Position numbers and translations under genes: made by a program
Assembly (NCBI GenBank): GCA_958431945.1
Contig: CAUASQ010000077.1
Span: 1 to 7,569 of the forward strand
Direction: 5' to 3'
DNA length: 7,569 nucleotides
DNA from: an uncultured Collinsella sp.
GTDB taxonomy: Bacteria; Actinomycetota; Coriobacteriia; Coriobacteriales; Coriobacteriaceae
In this document: one piece after another, positions 1-7,559 of the stretch
Numbering within the stretch: position 1 is the first letter of the stretch
Layout: every line of letters begins with the position of its first letter
The notes under the pieces: model-generated
What the model was told of the DNA's origin: nothing
Databases searched by the model: none
What the model saw: only the letters and a program-made list of their open reading frames with translations

Positions 1-518
1 TCAACACGATCCACTCCGCGGTCGGCGCCATCAACGAGACCGACGTCGTCCTGGCCGACGCCTCCAACGCCATCATCATCGGCTTTGGCGTGCGTCCCGA
101 CGGCAAGGCCCGCTCCGCTGCCGAGCGCGAGGGCGTCGAGATCCGTTGCTACGACGTTATCTACAAGTGCCTCGAGGAGCTCGACGCTGCCCGCATCGGC
201 ATGCTCAAGCCCACCGAGGTCGAGGTTTCCACGGGTACCGCGACCGTCCTGGACACCTTCAAGGTGCCCAAAGTCGGCATCGCCGCCGGTGTCCGCGTCG
301 AGGAGGGCGAGATCGCCGCGACCGATTCCGTGCGCTTGGTGCGCGACGGCATCGTGGTCTTCAATGGCAAGATCGCCTCGATGCGCCACTACAAGGACGA
401 GGCCAAGAGCCTCAAGAGCGGTTCCGAGGGTGGCATTGGCCTGGAGAACTTCCAGGATATCAAGCCCGGCGACCAAATCGAGGGTTACCGCATCGACCAG
501 GTTGCCCGTACCGAGTAG
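1..518 (+). CDS. infB: Translation initiation factor IF-2, C-terminal part (5' truncated by window)
   Basis: IF-2 is the GTPase that recruits initiator fMet-tRNA to the 30S subunit and promotes 50S joining. Only the last 171 residues are visible; the first complete codon is at position 3 and TAG is at 516-518. The GTPase domain is outside the window. What remains starts in domain III, with a block reading HSAVGAINETDVVLADASNAI and then IGFGVRP, equivalent to the E. coli [26 protein letters not shown] region. It continues through YDVIYKCLEEL and GML to the C-terminal fMet-tRNA-binding beta-barrel, with FKVPKVGIAAGVRVEEGEI, LVRDGIVVFNGKI, SLKSGSEGGIGLENF and D-IKPGDQIEGY. This matches the family from end to end and terminates at the usual place. 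Codons end mostly in C or G, as expected for a highly expressed gene. The stop codon overlaps the ribosome binding site of rbfA, so the two are probably translationally linked. Confidence 0.97.
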   Translation, partial: NTIHSAVGAINETDVVLADASNAIIIGFGVRPDGKARSAAEREGVEIRCYDVIYKCLEELDAARIGMLKPTEVEVSTGTATVLDTFKVPKVGIAAGVRVEEGEIAATDSVRLVRDGIVVFNGKIASMRHYKDEAKSLKSGSEGGIGLENFQDIKPGDQIEGYRIDQVARTE

Positions 519-522
519 GGGG
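517..522 (+). promoter_or_regulatory. Ribosome binding site of rbfA, overlapping the infB stop
   Basis: AGGGGG lies 7 bases before the ATG at 530 and includes the last two bases of the infB TAG stop. It decides the rbfA start: the same frame stays open upstream to 146 (inside infB in another frame), but this is the only site with a well-spaced Shine-Dalgarno. Confidence 0.75.
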
Positions 523-529
523 TAGCGCT

Positions 530-940
530 ATGAAGCAAACGCAGGCAACCCGCCGTCTGGGCGAGCAGCTTCGCGAGAAGCTTGGTTATATCCTGCTCTT
601 TGAGGTTTCCGATCCGCGTCTCGACCTGGTCACCCTGACCGCGGTCGAGGTCGCGGTGGACCGTTCGTTCGCGCGCGTGTACGTGTCGTGCGACGCGAGC
701 CGCTACGACGAGGTCATGGAGGCGCTCGCCAGCGCCAAGGGCCGCATCCGTAGCCTGTTGGCCCGCTCGCTCGATTGGCGCGTCACGCCCGAGCTCGATT
801 TTCGCATCGATCGCTCGACCGATGAGGCCGAGCGCATCACGCGTGCGCTGGAAAACGTTCCGGCCACGCTTGCGATCGAAAAGGACGAGGACGGCTACCC
901 CATAGCGGATGCCGCCCAGGAGGCAGCTTTAGATGACTAA
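530..940 (+). CDS. rbfA: 30S ribosome-binding factor A
   Basis: RbfA is a small KH-fold protein that binds the immature 30S subunit and assists late 16S rRNA 5'-end maturation, with a role in cold adaptation. The 136-residue product has the family length. It begins with a basic helix (RRLGEQLREKLGYILLFEV). Next is the diagnostic DPRLDLVTLTAVEVAVDRSFARVYVSCD stretch, near residues 28-55. The KH-like ALASAKGRIRSLLARSLDWRVTPELDFRIDRSTDEAERI follows, near residues 65-103. The tail is short, acidic and alanine-rich (residues 115-136). The ATG at 530 is chosen for its Shine-Dalgarno and because homologues start just before this basic helix; the open frame back to 146 is only an overlap with infB. 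The gene lies 11 bases after infB and overlaps the next gene by 8 bases, the standard infB-rbfA order. Confidence 0.95.
   Translation: MKQTQATRRLGEQLREKLGYILLFEVSDPRLDLVTLTAVEVAVDRSFARVYVSCDASRYDEVMEALASAKGRIRSLLARSLDWRVTPELDFRIDRSTDEAERITRALENVPATLAIEKDEDGYPIADAAQEAALDD
918..940 (+). promoter_or_regulatory. Coupled stop/start of rbfA and nrnA
   Basis: AGGAGG at 918-923 lies 9 bases before the ATG at 933. The rbfA stop TAA (938-940) falls inside the first codons of the next gene, ATGACTAA, giving an 8-base overlap. A ribosome ending rbfA stops within a few bases of the new start and over its ribosome binding site, which suggests termination-reinitiation. The same arrangement recurs between ribF and dnaG. 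Confidence 0.7.
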
Positions 941-1976
941 TTCCGCCGATCTCGCCTCGTGCGAGTCTGCAGATATTAAACGACGCATCCTCGAGCTTAT
1001 CGAGGGTGCGTCCTCCATTGCGATCTCGGGTCACACCTCTCCCGATGGCGATGCCTTGGGCTCCGTGTTGGGCCTGGGCCTTTCGCTTATGAAGGTGTTC
1101 CCCGACAAGGACATCGCCCTGCTGCTGGCAGACGACGATCCCGTTCCGCGCATCTATCGTTTTATGGAGGGCGCCGATCTGCTGGTGCCGGCATCTGCCT
1201 ACACCGGCAACCCGGACCTGTTCATCTCGGTAGACGTGCCGGTCGTCGAGCGCCTCAATAATTCCGCCGAGGTGTTGCGTCGCTCGGCCCACGTGGCGTG
1301 CTTTGACCATCACCCGGCGCGTGAGGAGTTTGCCGAGGTCAGCCTTAGGTGTGTCAATGCCGCTGCTTGCGCCATGATCATCGACCGCTTTTTGGCCGAT
1401 TGCGGCATTACCGCAAGCGATAGCATCGCCACCTGCCTGTTGTGCGGCCTGGTTACTGACACCGGTCGTTTTCAGTATCAGAACGCCGACGCCGCCGCGT
1501 TTCATGCTGCCTCACGCCTGGTGGCGCACGGTGCCGATCCGGCGCGTGTCGCGCTCGAGGTCTACCAGAGCATGCGTGTCGAGTTCTTGCACCTCAAGTC
1601 CATCGTCATGGGTCGCATTAAGACGGTTGCGCACGGGCGCGTGGCGTATAGCTACGCGTACGAGAGCGACCTTAAGGACTGCGGCGTCACCTCGGACGAG
1701 TGCGACGGCCTGGTTGACGTGGTGCGTTCGGTGATGGGCGTCGAGGTCTGCCTGTTCTTAAAGGGCATCGACGGCGATACCAAGGTGCGCGGCAACCTGC
1801 GCTCCAAGGGTGACCTCGATGTGTCCGAGATCGCTGCCAACTTTGGCGGTGGCGGGCATCATGCCGCCGCCGGCTTTTCCAACAACGGAACAATTCGCGA
1901 GACGCTCGCCGTGGCACTTCCCATGCTGGCCGAGCTGGTGGGGGAGGATCCCGCTTCGGTGACCGTCGAGCTTTAA
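933..1976 (+). CDS. nrnA: DHH/DHHA1 phosphoesterase (nano-RNase / pAp or pApA phosphatase, NrnA type)
   Basis: This is a manganese-dependent DHH-DHHA1 phosphoesterase of 347 residues, slightly longer than the usual 310-340. Family members degrade 2-5-nt RNAs, dephosphorylate pAp, or act on pApA and cyclic dinucleotides. The actinobacterial homologue in Mycobacterium tuberculosis (CnpB, Rv2837c) takes part in c-di-AMP turnover, so substrate choice is not settled by sequence. Metal-binding motifs are complete: SGHTSPDGDALGS with H34, D38 and D40; ISVDVP with D101; DHH at 125-127 (FDHHP); and GLVTDTGRFQY with D176. The DHHA1 substrate-binding motif GGGGHHAAAGF sits near residues 305-315. The ATG at 933 has an AGGAGG at 9-base spacing. 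It sits between rbfA and truB, the usual place for nrnA in Gram-positive infB operons, where it may link RNA decay to translation factor expression. Confidence 0.93.
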   Translation: MTNSADLASCESADIKRRILELIEGASSIAISGHTSPDGDALGSVLGLGLSLMKVFPDKDIALLLADDDPVPRIYRFMEGADLLVPASAYTGNPDLFISVDVPVVERLNNSAEVLRRSAHVACFDHHPAREEFAEVSLRCVNAAACAMIIDRFLADCGITASDSIATCLLCGLVTDTGRFQYQNADAAAFHAASRLVAHGADPARVALEVYQSMRVEFLHLKSIVMGRIKTVAHGRVAYSYAYESDLKDCGVTSDECDGLVDVVRSVMGVEVCLFLKGIDGDTKVRGNLRSKGDLDVSEIAANFGGGGHHAAAGFSNNGTIRETLAVALPMLAELVGEDPASVTVEL

Positions 1977-1991
1977 CTTTTTGGATGGTAC

Positions 1992-2924
1992 ATGGCTCGT
2001 CGTACGCCTTCTCAACTGAATATGCTGCTCGCCGTCGATAAGCCGGTGGGCTGCACGTCCCACGATGTGGTCTCGCAATGCCGACGCGCCCTCCATGAGC
2101 GGCGCGTCGGCCATGCCGGCACGCTCGACCCCATGGCATCCGGCGTCATGGTGGTGGGCGTTGGCCAGGCTACTCGTCTGCTGGGCATGCTAACCCTCGA
2201 TACCAAAAGCTATGTCGCCGACATCTCGTTTGGTGCCGAGACCAATACCGATGATGCGGAGGGTGAGGCGGTCCGCACAGTGGCTGTTGCCAACGAGCTC
2301 CGCGATCCTGCCTATGCCCGTGAGCACTTGGCCGCTATGCTGGGCCCGCAGATGCAGGTGCCGCCGGCGTTTTCGGCTATCTCGGTCAATGGCGTTCGCG
2401 CCTACAAGTCTGCTCGCGAGGGCAATGCGGTGGACCTACCTCCGCGTCCCGTCGAGGTCTATGCCGCCGACCTGATTGCCGTGGGCGGCGAGGGTGATAC
2501 ATGCGTGTGGACCGTGGCGTTCTCGGCGAGCAAGGGCACCTATATCCGTGCGCTCGCTCGCGACCTGGGCCGTGCTTGTGATAGCGCCGCGCATATTTCC
2601 GCGCTTCGTCGCACCGCATCCGGTGTTGTTTCCATTGGCGCTTGTCATGCGGTCGAAGAGCTTTCTCCCGAGTCCGCGGCTAGCTTTGCCCTGGATCCCA
2701 TTGCGGCCTTGGGCGCCACGCGTGTTGACTTGCCGGGCAATCTTGCCGACGACCTGCTCTGCGGCCGACGCATTCCCGTTGAGCGTGCGCTTGCCGATTT
2801 CGATGTCTCGAAGGCGCTGTTTGCGCTGGTGCTCGATGGGGGACTCAAGGCGCTCGCCCGCATTGAGAGTGGCCGCTTTGTTATGGAGCACGTGTTTCCG
2901 CAGGCAATCGGCGGTGTTCGATGA
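1992..2924 (+). CDS. truB: tRNA pseudouridine(55) synthase TruB
   Basis: TruB converts U55 of the T-arm of most elongator tRNAs to pseudouridine and also acts as a tRNA-folding chaperone. The 310-residue protein has the conserved sequence blocks in order: LLAVDKPVGCTSHDVV (residues 12-27); GHAGTLDPMASGVMVVGVGQATRL, with D46 as predicted catalytic nucleophile; YVADISFGAETNTDDAEG; PPAFSAISVNGVRAYKSAREG; and KGTYIRALARDLG from K181. The C-terminal stretch after about residue 240 corresponds to the small PUA-like domain. The ATG at 1992 follows nrnA by 15 bases, with a modest GGATGG at 1983-1988. A second in-frame ATG at 2022 has no ribosome binding site, though many homologues begin near it, so the first ten residues are less certain. 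The stop TGA overlaps the ribF start as ATGA. Confidence 0.96.
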   Translation: MARRTPSQLNMLLAVDKPVGCTSHDVVSQCRRALHERRVGHAGTLDPMASGVMVVGVGQATRLLGMLTLDTKSYVADISFGAETNTDDAEGEAVRTVAVANELRDPAYAREHLAAMLGPQMQVPPAFSAISVNGVRAYKSAREGNAVDLPPRPVEVYAADLIAVGGEGDTCVWTVAFSASKGTYIRALARDLGRACDSAAHISALRRTASGVVSIGACHAVEELSPESAASFALDPIAALGATRVDLPGNLADDLLCGRRIPVERALADFDVSKALFALVLDGGLKALARIESGRFVMEHVFPQAIGGVR

Positions 2925-3928
2925 TGTTGTCCGCTCGCGAGCTCGCGCGTGTCTTTTTCGCGGGCGAGTCGGACGAGGCTCGCATCGTTCCTGCCGATGC
3001 GTTTGATGAGTGTGAGCACTTGGGTGCCGCTTCAATCGCCATTGGCGTGTTCGACGGCGTTCACCGTGGACACCAGGAACTCATCGAAGCGCTTGTCCGT
3101 GATGCCCGTGCCCATGGCTGTAAAGCGGTCGTGGTTACCTTCGATCCCGACCCGGACGTTGTGGTGAGCCCTTCGCCCGCTCAAAAATTGATGACGACGG
3201 CCGACCGTCTGCATGCCTTGGCTCAAACCGGGGTCGATGCGGTGGTGGCCGTTCCCTTTACGCCTGAGGTTGCGGCACTCGACCATGTCGGTTTTCTCGC
3301 ACTGCTGTCACGCGTAGTCGACATTCGCTCGATTCGCGTTGGCAGTGACTTTAGGCTGGGTCGTGGCGGTGCTTCTGGTGTTGCCGAGATGCGCTCCTGG
3401 GGTTCCGAGCACGGCGTTGACGTGTATGGTCACGACCTGCTTTGCGAGGGCGGTGAGGCCATTTGCGCCACCCGCATTCGTCATGAGTTGGGACAGGGCC
3501 ATGTGGAGCTTGCTGCTGAGTTACTCGGCCGTCCGTATATGGTGCGTGGCGGTGTTATTCGCGGCCGTCACGAGGGTTCTGGCATGGGCTTTCCCACGGC
3601 AAACTTGCAGGTTCCCGACGGCATTCAGGTGCCAGCCGATGGCGTGTATGAGGGTCTGGTGCTGGTCGATGACACCGCGTGGCCCGCTGCCGTGAACGTC
3701 GGCCTGCCGCCAACGTATGCTGACGATGCGGCATCTGCGCATCTCGAGGCTAATTTAATTGGTTATACGGGCGACCTGTACGGCGCTTCCGTTTCGCTGG
3801 CGTTTACGCGCTGGCTGCGTCCCTCGCGTGTGTTCGATTCGCTGGATGAGTTGATCGCGACCGTCGAGGGTAATATCGAAGATATTCGTCACAACTTGGG
3901 CGATCAGGGGGTGAGCATCCGTGATTAG
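2921..3928 (+). CDS. ribF: Bifunctional riboflavin kinase / FMN adenylyltransferase RibF
   Basis: RibF phosphorylates riboflavin to FMN and adenylates FMN to FAD in the cytoplasm. The 335-residue protein shows an N-terminal nucleotidyltransferase module with GVFDGVHRGH (residues 42-51), VVTFDPDPD (about 71-79), VGSDFRLGRGG (140-150) and ATRIR (183-187). The C-terminal flavokinase module starts near residue 205, with RGGVIRGRHEGSGMGFPTANL (PTAN at 225-228), AAVNVGLPPTY, and LEANLIGYTGDLYG, where E276 is the likely catalytic base. It ends with a helix containing the common LDELIATVEGNIEDIR pattern. Two small deviations exist in the first module: FDPDPD where FxPHP is usual, and CATRIR where SSTRIR is usual. 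The ATG at 2921 overlaps the truB stop by 4 bases (ATGATG); the second ATG at 2924 is an equally possible start, and neither has a strong ribosome binding site, so coupling to truB is likely. It overlaps dnaG by 8 bases. Confidence 0.95.
   Translation: MMLSARELARVFFAGESDEARIVPADAFDECEHLGAASIAIGVFDGVHRGHQELIEALVRDARAHGCKAVVVTFDPDPDVVVSPSPAQKLMTTADRLHALAQTGVDAVVAVPFTPEVAALDHVGFLALLSRVVDIRSIRVGSDFRLGRGGASGVAEMRSWGSEHGVDVYGHDLLCEGGEAICATRIRHELGQGHVELAAELLGRPYMVRGGVIRGRHEGSGMGFPTANLQVPDGIQVPADGVYEGLVLVDDTAWPAAVNVGLPPTYADDAASAHLEANLIGYTGDLYGASVSLAFTRWLRPSRVFDSLDELIATVEGNIEDIRHNLGDQGVSIRD
3906..3928 (+). promoter_or_regulatory. Coupled stop/start of ribF and dnaG, deciding a GTG start
   Basis: AGGGGG at 3906-3911 is followed after 9 bases by GTG at 3921. 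The ribF stop TAG (3926-3928) lies inside GTGATTAG, an 8-base overlap. No in-frame ATG lies near the conserved DnaG N-terminus, so the GTG is the only start giving a complete zinc-binding domain with a good ribosome binding site. Confidence 0.75.
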
Positions 3929-6029
3929 CGATGAGGAAAAAGACCAGGTACGCACTGCGTCCGACCTAGTCGCCATCGTGCAGGAAACGGTTGAGCTCAA
4001 GCCCCGCGGCCATGAGTTTTGGGGCTGCTGCCCTTTTCATGGCGAAAAGACGCCGTCTTTCCACATTATCCCCGCCACGCAGGTGTGGCATTGCTTTGGC
4101 TGCGGCGAGGGTGGCGACGTCTTCACCTATATCATGAAGCGCGAGAACCTGAGCTTTCCCGAGTCAATCCGTTATTTGGCCGATCGCGCGGGTATTGAGC
4201 TGCATGACACCGGAGATCGCCGCGAGCGGGGTACTAAGCGTGCCCGAATCTACGATTTGTGCGCCGAGACCGCCCAGTTCTACCACACCATGCTTATGCG
4301 CGGTAAGGACGGCCGTCCGCGCGAGTACTTTGCCAGCCGCGGCATGGGTGGCGACGTCTGCCGCCGCTACTGCCTGGGCTTCGCACCGGGCCGCAACGCG
4401 CTGGTGTCGCACCTGTCCCAGGCGGGTTTTACCCCGCAGGAGATGATCGACGCCAACGTTGCCGTGAGCCGCGGGCGCGGGCAGCTTGCCGACCGCTTCT
4501 ACGACCGCGTGATGTTCCCCATCTTTGACGAGCAGGGTCACAACATTGCCTTTGGCGGTCGTATCATGGGTGACGGGCAACCCAAGTACCTCAATACCGC
4601 CGAGACGAGCGTGTTTCATAAAAAGCGAAATCTCTACGGCTTTAATTGGGCCAAGGAGTTTATTGTCGCGCAGGATACCGCCATCGTGGTAGAGGGCTAT
4701 ACCGACTGCATCGCCTGTTGGGAGGCGGGGATTAAAAACGTCGTCGCCACGCTGGGCACCGCGCTCACGGAGCATCACGTCAAGACGCTCACCCGCTTTG
4801 CGAAGCGCATCGTGTACATGTTCGATGGTGACGCCGCCGGCCAAAAGGCCGCTCGCCGTGCGATTCAGTTTATCGAGCAGGATTCTATGGACCTGCGCTG
4901 CGTGGTGCTGCCCGACGGCAACGATCCCATGGAGTTCATCACCGCGCATGGTGGCGAGGCATTGCAGGCGCGCATCGATGCCTCCGAGCCCCTCATGGAC
5001 TTTGTGTACCGTTCGCTGCAGGAGTCGAGTGACATCACCACGCCGGGCGGTCGCGCCAAGGCGCTGGAGGATGCGCTGACGCTTATCTATCCGTTGCGCG
5101 ACAGCTATATGATCGACACGTACTTTATCCAGATTGCCGACCTGTTGGGTTTGGATCTGGAGACAGTGCGTGCGAGCTCGGGCCGTGTGTTTCGCGATGT
5201 CGCCAAGCGCGAAGATGTGGAACGACGTCGTGAGCAGAACTATGAGCGCCAGCGGGCACAGGCTGAGCGGTCCGGTAGCGCGGGCGGTCGGACGTCGGGT
5301 TCTCGCGATGCCGGTCGCGGTGCTTGGGCATCGGGCGCGACGCCGCCGGTGTCCGCGCCGGTCGAAGAAGAGCCGTACGACTACGTCCCGCTTGATGCCT
5401 ACGGTGCCGCGCCCGTGGAGGTCGTCGAAGATCTTCCGCCGATCGATGTGCCTGATGGTATGGGCGCTGTGCCTGCGGCTGACGGTTCGGGCGCACCGGC
5501 TGCGGCGGCGCCGATGGTTCTTACCGATCTTGAACGCAAGTCCTTGGCAGGGGAGCGCGAACTGTTGACGATGCTCACGAGCTACCCCGACCTGTTCCGC
5601 ACGTATGCCGACCGCATCTGCTCCATCGAGTGGGTTGACCCACGTCACGAGTCCATCGCGTGGGCCGTTCTGGCAACGCCGCCGGGAACCGATCCTGCAG
5701 CCTGCATGGATGCGGCGCGCTCGGTGTGTCCCGATGCGGCAACGCTTGTGAGTGCCGGGCGCATCTCGGCGACGAGCAAGCACCCCACCGAGACGAACAT
5801 CGTGTTTATGCTCGATACGCTCGAGCTCTACACCATCAAACGCCGCATGCGTGCCGCACAGGCCAAGCTGCGCCAGGACCGTTCGCTTGATGATGAGGCC
5901 CGTCGCGCGCTGACCGTGCAGGCCGCGCAGGATTCGCAGCGTCAACGCGAACTGCAAAAGTCGATCGGCGGCGTGGCGGATCCGTTCCGTTTGATCGGCC
6001 TGGAGGCCGCAGGCACCGAACAAGCCTAG
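3921..6029 (+). CDS. dnaG: DNA primase DnaG
   Basis: DnaG synthesises RNA primers at the replication fork together with the DnaB helicase. The GTG start gives 702 residues, clearly longer than the roughly 580-650 usual for the family. The N-terminal CHC2 zinc-binding domain has C37, H40, C58 and C61 (CPFHGEKTPSFH and HCFGCG). The catalytic core includes RVMFPIFDEQGHNIAFGGRIMG and PKYLNTAETSVFHKKRNLYG. The TOPRIM metal site has VEGYTD (E258) and FDGDAAGQKAA (D302, D304), at a constant offset of 7 from the E. coli residues. After about residue 430 comes a roughly 100-residue disordered-looking linker: first R/Q/S/G-rich (RREQNYERQRAQAERSGSAGGR), then acidic and P/A-rich. From about residue 534 a helical C-terminal domain (LTDLERKSLAGERELLTML) matches the helicase-interaction region. 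The first 8 bases overlap ribF, so dnaG is probably the last gene of the infB-type operon as well as upstream partner of rpoD. Confidence 0.97.
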   Translation: MISDEEKDQVRTASDLVAIVQETVELKPRGHEFWGCCPFHGEKTPSFHIIPATQVWHCFGCGEGGDVFTYIMKRENLSFPESIRYLADRAGIELHDTGDRRERGTKRARIYDLCAETAQFYHTMLMRGKDGRPREYFASRGMGGDVCRRYCLGFAPGRNALVSHLSQAGFTPQEMIDANVAVSRGRGQLADRFYDRVMFPIFDEQGHNIAFGGRIMGDGQPKYLNTAETSVFHKKRNLYGFNWAKEFIVAQDTAIVVEGYTDCIACWEAGIKNVVATLGTALTEHHVKTLTRFAKRIVYMFDGDAAGQKAARRAIQFIEQDSMDLRCVVLPDGNDPMEFITAHGGEALQARIDASEPLMDFVYRSLQESSDITTPGGRAKALEDALTLIYPLRDSYMIDTYFIQIADLLGLDLETVRASSGRVFRDVAKREDVERRREQNYERQRAQAERSGSAGGRTSGSRDAGRGAWASGATPPVSAPVEEEPYDYVPLDAYGAAPVEVVEDLPPIDVPDGMGAVPAADGSGAPAAAAPMVLTDLERKSLAGERELLTMLTSYPDLFRTYADRICSIEWVDPRHESIAWAVLATPPGTDPAACMDAARSVCPDAATLVSAGRISATSKHPTETNIVFMLDTLELYTIKRRMRAAQAKLRQDRSLDDEARRALTVQAAQDSQRQRELQKSIGGVADPFRLIGLEAAGTEQA

Positions 6030-6098
6030 ATGTTGTGGTCAACCAGCGTATTCTCGCCTATATCCAGTCCTCTTTTTGGGTATAGACGTCAATGTGTG

Positions 6099-6107
6099 TG
6101 CTAAAGT
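6099..6107 (+). promoter_or_regulatory. Possible extended -10 promoter of rpoD
   Basis: TGC-TAAAGT resembles an extended -10 element (TGn then TATAAT, 4 of 6 matching) and would place a transcription start near 6113-6115, about 26 bases before the rpoD GTG. No convincing -35 hexamer lies 16-18 bases upstream; the candidates there read GTATAG, GGTATA and GGGTAT. The 110-base gap before rpoD is noticeably more AT-rich than the neighbouring genes, and every other junction in the window is much tighter, which supports a separate promoter here. No terminator hairpin is visible between dnaG and rpoD, so read-through is also likely. Confidence 0.35.
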
Positions 6108-6111
6108 ATTG

Positions 6112-6124
6112 AGTCCTGTGGACT
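6112..6124 (+). repeat. Small perfect inverted repeat in the rpoD leader
   Basis: AGTCC-TGT-GGACT is a perfect 5-bp inverted repeat with a 3-base centre. It ends 3 bases before the ribosome binding site of rpoD and lies next to the predicted transcription start. It could form a short hairpin at the RNA 5' end or be an operator half-site pair. It could also be chance, since 5-bp arms are short. Confidence 0.4.
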
Positions 6125-6127
6125 ATG

Positions 6128-6135
6128 AAGGGAGA
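6128..6135 (+). promoter_or_regulatory. Ribosome binding site deciding the rpoD start
   Basis: AAGGGAGA is a near-perfect Shine-Dalgarno with GGAG ending 5 bases before GTG at 6140. The upstream in-frame ATG at 6125 lies immediately before this site and has no ribosome binding site of its own (only GTCCTGTGGACT precedes it), so GTG is the preferred start. Confidence 0.8.
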
Positions 6136-6139
6136 ATCT

Positions 6140-7489
<1,350 letters not shown>

Positions 7490-7514
7490 TCAAGCAAGAG
7501 GCGCCCTCAAGCAC
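7490..7514 (+). repeat. Short direct repeat and weak hairpin between rpoD stop and the IS-like end
   Basis: TCAAGCA occurs twice, at 7490-7496 and 7507-7513. Between them GAGG-CGC-CCTC (7498-7508) can form a 4-bp GC stem with no T-run after it. This could be the remnant of an original rpoD terminator separated from its T-tract by insertion, or chance; the signals are short. Confidence 0.3.
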
Positions 7515-7520
7515 TGAACT

Positions 7521-7559
7521 GCCTCCCATTTCTTGGACACGAGAAATGGGAGGCTTTTT
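7521..7559 (+). terminator. Rho-independent terminator-like hairpin after rpoD
   Basis: A perfect 13-bp stem (7521-7533 paired with 7542-7554) with an 8-base loop TGGACACG is followed by TTTTT at 7555-7559. It lies 31 bases after the rpoD stop and would efficiently end rpoD transcription. The T-run is short, and the hairpin coincides with a likely insertion sequence end, so it may be an element-borne structure acting as terminator rather than the native rpoD terminator. Confidence 0.75.

Noticed and set aside
85..525. 146-codon + strand frame overlapping infB
   Set aside because: It is an S/R/P-rich out-of-frame translation of infB, which is identified by long conserved IF-2 blocks.
146..529. 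N-terminal extension of RbfA back to an ATG at 146
   Set aside because: This part overlaps infB in another frame, encodes an R/H/G-rich stretch unlike RbfA, and the ATG at 530 has the proper ribosome binding site and family start.
1977..1991. Short gap before truB as a promoter or regulatory site
   Set aside because: Fifteen bases are too few for a promoter, and only a modest GGATGG ribosome binding site is visible.
4164..6023. 619-codon open frame on the - strand opposite dnaG
   Set aside because: It lies wholly antisense to a clear DnaG, has no recognisable motifs and no ribosome binding site that I could find, and follows from high GC and codon periodicity of the + strand gene.
6081..6086. 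TATAGA as a -10 box for rpoD
   Set aside because: It matches 4 of 6 positions but has neither an extended TG nor a recognisable -35 upstream; the TGC-TAAAGT at 6099 is somewhat better, though also weak.
6030..6124. Terminator between dnaG and rpoD
   Set aside because: The T-run at 6073-6077 is not preceded by a GC-rich hairpin, and the only perfect inverted repeat (6112-6124) is not followed by T.
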